Assembly: GCF_001700895.1 (NCBI RefSeq)
Contig: NZ_CP013259.1
Coordinates: 62,001 to 126,000, forward strand
From: Buchnera aphidicola (Diuraphis noxia)
GTDB lineage: Bacteria > Pseudomonadota > Gammaproteobacteria > Enterobacterales > Enterobacteriaceae
Direction: 5' to 3'
Length of the DNA: 64,000 nucleotides
The notes under the pieces were generated by a model, which did not search any database, was not told where the DNA came from, and was given only the letters and a program-made list of their open reading frames with translations. Positions 60,704 through 64,000 of this stretch are shown in pieces. The position numbers were made by a program, and so were the translations under genes. Position 1 is the stretch's first letter, and each line of letters begins with the position of its first letter.

Positions 60704-61342
60704 ATGAATAAAGATAAACGTTATAAAATTTTATTACTGTTTTTAAAACATAATCCTAATCCTAAAATAGAGTTGATTTTTTGCTCAGATTTTGAATTAT
60801 TGTTATCTGTAATGCTATCAGCTAAATCTACTGATATAATTGTGAATAAAACTACTAAAATATTATTTAAAATTGCGAATACACCTGAAGGTATTTTATC
60901 ATTAGGTTTAAAACGTCTTGAAGAATATATTAAACATGTTGGTTTATATCATACTAAAGCATTAAATATTATTAAAACTTCTTATTTAATATTAACTCAA
61001 TTTAAAGGGAAAATACCCAACACTCGCGATGAGTTAGAGTTGTTTCCTGGTGTAGGTAGAAAAACAGCTAATGTAATTTTAAATGTATTGTTTAAACAAA
61101 AAACTATTGCTGTTGACACACATGTTTTTAGAGTTTCTAATCGTACTAATTTTGCTAATGGTAAAAATGTTTTAGAAGTTGAAAAAAAACTAAATAAAGT
61201 AGTTCCTAGTACTTTTAAATCACAAATTCATTATTGGTTTGTTTTACATGGGAGATATGTGTGTACTGCACGAAAATTAAAATGTAATATTTGTTTAATA
61301 CATAAATTATGTGAATTTAAAAAGAAAAACATTAATATATAG
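60704..61342 (+). CDS. nth: endonuclease III
   Basis: Nth is a bifunctional DNA glycosylase/AP lyase that removes oxidised pyrimidines. From ATG 60704, which aligns with the E. coli start MNKAKR, it has 212 residues (211 in E. coli). Catalytic Lys120 (GVGRKTANV) and Asp138 (IAVDTHVFRV) are in place, and the [4Fe-4S] ligands Cys187, 194, 197 and 203 are at the E. coli positions. The lesion-space filler Gln41 of E. coli is Lys41 here (LLSAKSTD). It is the last gene of the rsx operon, as in E. coli. Confidence 0.96.
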   Translation: MNKDKRYKILLLFLKHNPNPKIELIFCSDFELLLSVMLSAKSTDIIVNKTTKILFKIANTPEGILSLGLKRLEEYIKHVGLYHTKALNIIKTSYLILTQFKGKIPNTRDELELFPGVGRKTANVILNVLFKQKTIAVDTHVFRVSNRTNFANGKNVLEVEKKLNKVVPSTFKSQIHYWFVLHGRYVCTARKLKCNICLIHKLCEFKKKNINI

Positions 61343-61357
61343 TTTATAGGTGTACAT

Positions 61358-63541
61358 GTGATTATTGTAAACGTTGTTTTACCTTTTCCGATTCGACAAT
61401 GTTTTAAATATATTATGTCTGCTGATTTAATGCCACCTATTATTGGCGGGCGAATAGTTGTTCCTTTTCGTTCTAAATATATAGTGGGAATTATAATTTC
61501 TATTTGTAAAACTCTAGAGAGAGATCAATTAAATTTAAAGCATGTTAAAAATTTAATTGATACTAAATCATGTTATAGTGATGTTTCATTAGAGATTTTA
61601 ATATGGATTAGTAAAAATTATCACTGTCCTATTGGTAATTTGTTTTTTTCTGTTTTACCAAACATTTTACATAAAGATTATATTATAAAAGATCAGATTT
61701 TTTATCAATGGACTATTACAAATACAGGAAAAGAAAAAAATTTACTTACTTTAAAAAATAAGAAACAAGAATTTAATGCTTTATTGATTTTAAAAAAACA
61801 TAGTATTTTAAACTCTGAATTAAAAAAATATAATTTATCTAGAAGAATTTTAAAAAATTTACAGATAAAAGGTTTATGTCAATTAAATGTTCTTCATCCA
61901 GAATCTTTTATTAAAAAACCTTTTTTTCAAATGAAAAAAAAACTTTTTTTAAATAAAAAACATACAATTTTTATTAGCAAAATATTGAAGAAAAAAAAAT
62001 TTTCATGTTGGTTATATACTAAAAAAAGTTTATATGAAAAAATTAAATTTTATTTGAATTTTGTTCAATTAATATTAAATCAAAAATTGCAATTGTTAAT
62101 ATTAGTGCCGTATATTAAACATATACATGTAATTATATTTTTTTTAAAAAAATTTTTTGATGTTGGTATCGATATTATTCATTCAAATTTAACACATACT
62201 CAGTATTTCAAGAACTGGATAAAAATAAAAAATAGAGAAAGTTCTATTATTGTTGGTACGAAAAAAAGTGTTTTTTTGCCTTTTTTTAAATTAGGTGCTA
62301 TTCTTATTTTTGAAGAACATAACTTAAATTATAAGAATACAGAAAAATGTAGATATCATGTTAAAGATATAGCAATATTAAGAGCATATAAAGAAAAAAT
62401 ACCTATAATTTTAGATTCAGAAACTCCTTCATTAAAAACTTTACATAATATTTTATGTAGAAAATATTTTAATATAAATATTAAAAAATATGATTATTCA
62501 GTACAATTTCATAAAAATATTATCAATCTTAAACGAGAAAAAGTAAAACTTGGTCTTTCTCTTTCTTTGATTAATCAGATTATTCAACATTGTAAGACAG
62601 GACAGGCGTTATTAATTTTTAATAAAAAAAGTTTTTTTTTCTTTGTGTTAAAGTGCAGTCAATGTCAATGGATATTTACATGTCATAATTGTAAAACTTA
62701 TTTTGAATCTAACGAGTATAAAAATATTTTATTTTGTAAATTTTGTTTAATAAAAATTAAAAAACCATTATTTTGTTATAAATGTTATTCTTTATCTTTA
62801 ATGGTAATAAATTTAAGTATAGAAAAATTAAAAAATATGCTACAGGATATTTTTCCTGATAAAAAAATATTTTTTTTGTTAAATAAAAACCACATAAAGA
62901 AAGAAATGTTTGATAAAACTTGTTTTGATTTTTTATTTTCTACTCCTTGTGTTATTTTTTCAACAGAAGAAATTGTTCAAAATTATTATTTTCCATATGT
63001 AACGCTAATTAGTTTACTTTGTATTGATAATTATTTTTTTTCTTTTGAATTTCGGAATATGGAATATTTTTTACAATTGTACTTTAATTTGATTCAATTA
63101 ACTAAGTATAAAAAAAATTTACCTACAATTTCAGTACAAACATCATATTTAGAAAAGTCAATTTTAAATAATTTATCTGATAATAAGTATCACTTTTTTG
63201 CTAATGAAATATTATTAATAAGAAAAAAATTTCTTTTACCACCTTGGTGTTGTCAAATTATGATTTATTGTGAAAATGTAAATCCTGAAAAAAATATTAT
63301 TTTTTTACAATTAATCAAAAATATGTTAAAAAAAAAATCTAATAAATATAATATTATTTTGTGGTTTTTTGGTCCAAATCCAGTTTTTTCATTAAAAACA
63401 AAAAAAATAATTTACCAATTACTAATTCAATCTTTGTCTCGTATGCAACTTAATAAGTTATTAAACGAATGTATACAAACAATAAATTTATTTTCTATTT
63501 CTAAAACAATAAAATGGTTTGTAGATATTGAACCTAATTAA
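61358..63541 (+). CDS. priA: replication restart protein PriA, helicase motifs lost
   Basis: PriA recognises stalled forks and reloads the replisome. The product has 727 residues (732 in E. coli) from a GTG start. The N-terminal DNA-binding domain is recognisable (VVLPFPI...GGRIVVPFR). The ATPase/helicase motifs are not intact: the Walker A GSGKT site is replaced by an unrelated stretch (about 217-228), DEEH reads FEEH (318-321), SATP reads SETP (354-357), and the motif V and VI regions (about 534-585) have lost their Gly and Arg residues. All eight zinc cysteines remain (433, 436, 442, 445, 460, 463, 473, 476). The C-terminal LPPWCCQI and the KWFVDIEP end match E. coli. It likely works as a helicase-dead primosome scaffold. 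Confidence 0.93.
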   Translation: MIIVNVVLPFPIRQCFKYIMSADLMPPIIGGRIVVPFRSKYIVGIIISICKTLERDQLNLKHVKNLIDTKSCYSDVSLEILIWISKNYHCPIGNLFFSVLPNILHKDYIIKDQIFYQWTITNTGKEKNLLTLKNKKQEFNALLILKKHSILNSELKKYNLSRRILKNLQIKGLCQLNVLHPESFIKKPFFQMKKKLFLNKKHTIFISKILKKKKFSCWLYTKKSLYEKIKFYLNFVQLILNQKLQLLILVPYIKHIHVIIFFLKKFFDVGIDIIHSNLTHTQYFKNWIKIKNRESSIIVGTKKSVFLPFFKLGAILIFEEHNLNYKNTEKCRYHVKDIAILRAYKEKIPIILDSETPSLKTLHNILCRKYFNINIKKYDYSVQFHKNIINLKREKVKLGLSLSLINQIIQHCKTGQALLIFNKKSFFFFVLKCSQCQWIFTCHNCKTYFESNEYKNILFCKFCLIKIKKPLFCYKCYSLSLMVINLSIEKLKNMLQDIFPDKKIFFLLNKNHIKKEMFDKTCFDFLFSTPCVIFSTEEIVQNYYFPYVTLISLLCIDNYFFSFEFRNMEYFLQLYFNLIQLTKYKKNLPTISVQTSYLEKSILNNLSDNKYHFFANEILLIRKKFLLPPWCCQIMIYCENVNPEKNIIFLQLIKNMLKKKSNKYNIILWFFGPNPVFSLKTKKIIYQLLIQSLSRMQLNKLLNECIQTINLFSISKTIKWFVDIEPN

Positions 63542-63646
63542 CATCTTAAATTATTTTTAATAAAGAAATATTTTTAAAAATTATATTTTATCAGAATAAG
63601 TTATATGAAAAGTATTTTTGATATTAACTTAAAAAAAGGTTTTTTA

Positions 63647-64000
63647 ATGAGTCATTTTAATTTAATTAATACATTATATGATAGAGGTTTAATTTCTCAT
63701 ATTACGCATAAAGATAATTTACAAAAACTTCTTCAAAGTAATTTTATATCACTGTATTGTGGTTTTGATCCTACAGAAGAAAGTTTACATGTAGGTCATC
63801 TTTTACCTTTAATTGTACTGAAAAGATTTCAAATGTTAGGACATAAACCTATTGTATTAATAGGAGGAGCTACAAGTTTAATTGGAGATCCTAGTTTTAA
63901 ACAAAAAGAGAGAGAATTTTACTGTAGTAAGAATATTGATATTTGGACAAAAAAAATTAGTAAACAAATTTCTTGTTTTTTAGATTTTAATTGTGGTCGA
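63647..64000 (+). CDS. tyrS: tyrosyl-tRNA synthetase (N-terminal part, runs off window)
   Basis: TyrS charges tRNA-Tyr. The 118 codons visible match the E. coli N-terminus: [16 protein letters not shown], then [20 protein letters not shown], where HVGH is the class I HIGH motif near residues 45-48, and [13 protein letters not shown]. The ATG at 63647 aligns with the E. coli start and has AAGG upstream; the frame is also open 14 codons earlier to an ATG at 63605, which is less likely. The KMSKS loop and the C-terminal S4-like domain lie beyond the window. Confidence 0.94.
   Translation, partial: MSHFNLINTLYDRGLISHITHKDNLQKLLQSNFISLYCGFDPTEESLHVGHLLPLIVLKRFQMLGHKPIVLIGGATSLIGDPSFKQKEREFYCSKNIDIWTKKISKQISCFLDFNCGR

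Noticed and set aside
63605-63646. ATG at 63605 as start of tyrS
   Set aside because: It adds 14 residues absent from TyrS, whereas AAGG spacing and alignment favour 63647.

Overview
The window is a 64 kb piece of the chromosome of an aphid primary endosymbiont, Buchnera aphidicola (Gammaproteobacteria). The sequence is extremely AT-rich. Nearly every gene has a close E. coli counterpart in E. coli-like local order. Most proteins are slightly shortened, spacers are poor in signals, and no mobile element, CRISPR array or phage gene is visible. The gene content (complete his operon, dapA/dapE, aroC, cysK, retained flagellar basal-body genes, rsx operon) is the usual Buchnera mix of essential amino-acid synthesis for the host plus minimal housekeeping.

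Layout: 1-8.8 kb carries dnaG (partial), rpsU, tsaD, ribB, a kinase-only hldE, cca, uppP (bacA) and the PTS genes crr, ptsI and ptsH. From 8.8 to 14.1 kb are cysK, ligA, tRNA-Lys and tRNA-Val, gltX and tRNA-Ala. From 14.2 to 24.9 kb is a flagellar basal-body and export block (fliE; fliFGHIJK; fliMN, a fused fliO-fliP, fliQ, fliR). From 25 to 41.7 kb are rpmG, rpmB, tamB, ppa, pmbA, rnpB, rsmI, fabB, tal, tkt, dapE, a truncated bamC, dapA, aroC and smrB. From 42 to 49 kb is hisGDCBHAFI. From 49.4 to 55.6 kb are gnd, dcd, metG, tilS, tRNA-Val(GAC) and ribE. From 55.6 to 63.5 kb is rsxABCDGE-nth, then priA, and tyrS runs off the right end.

The genes form a few working sets. PTS sugar uptake feeds a pentose-phosphate route (gnd, tal, tkt) that supplies NADPH and precursors for histidine and chorismate. 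dapA and dapE make lysine and cell-wall diaminopimelate. The fli genes encode a basal body that seems to be kept as an export device rather than a motor. rsxABCDGE is a membrane electron-transfer complex.

The main interest lies in eroded or remodelled proteins: a PriA whose helicase motifs are destroyed while all eight zinc-ligand cysteines remain; an rsxC split by a one-base frameshift at an A9 run that forms an A AAA AAA slippery site; an in-frame FliO-FliP fusion with an internal signal peptide and internal start; a FliG lacking all five torque-generating charged residues and a FliM lacking the CheY-binding peptide; a BamC reduced to its lipid anchor and BamD-binding strap; an HldE without its nucleotidyltransferase half; and a CCA-adding enzyme without its HD phosphohydrolase residues. 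Comparisons with E. coli proteins rest on remembered sequences and family knowledge, not on a search.
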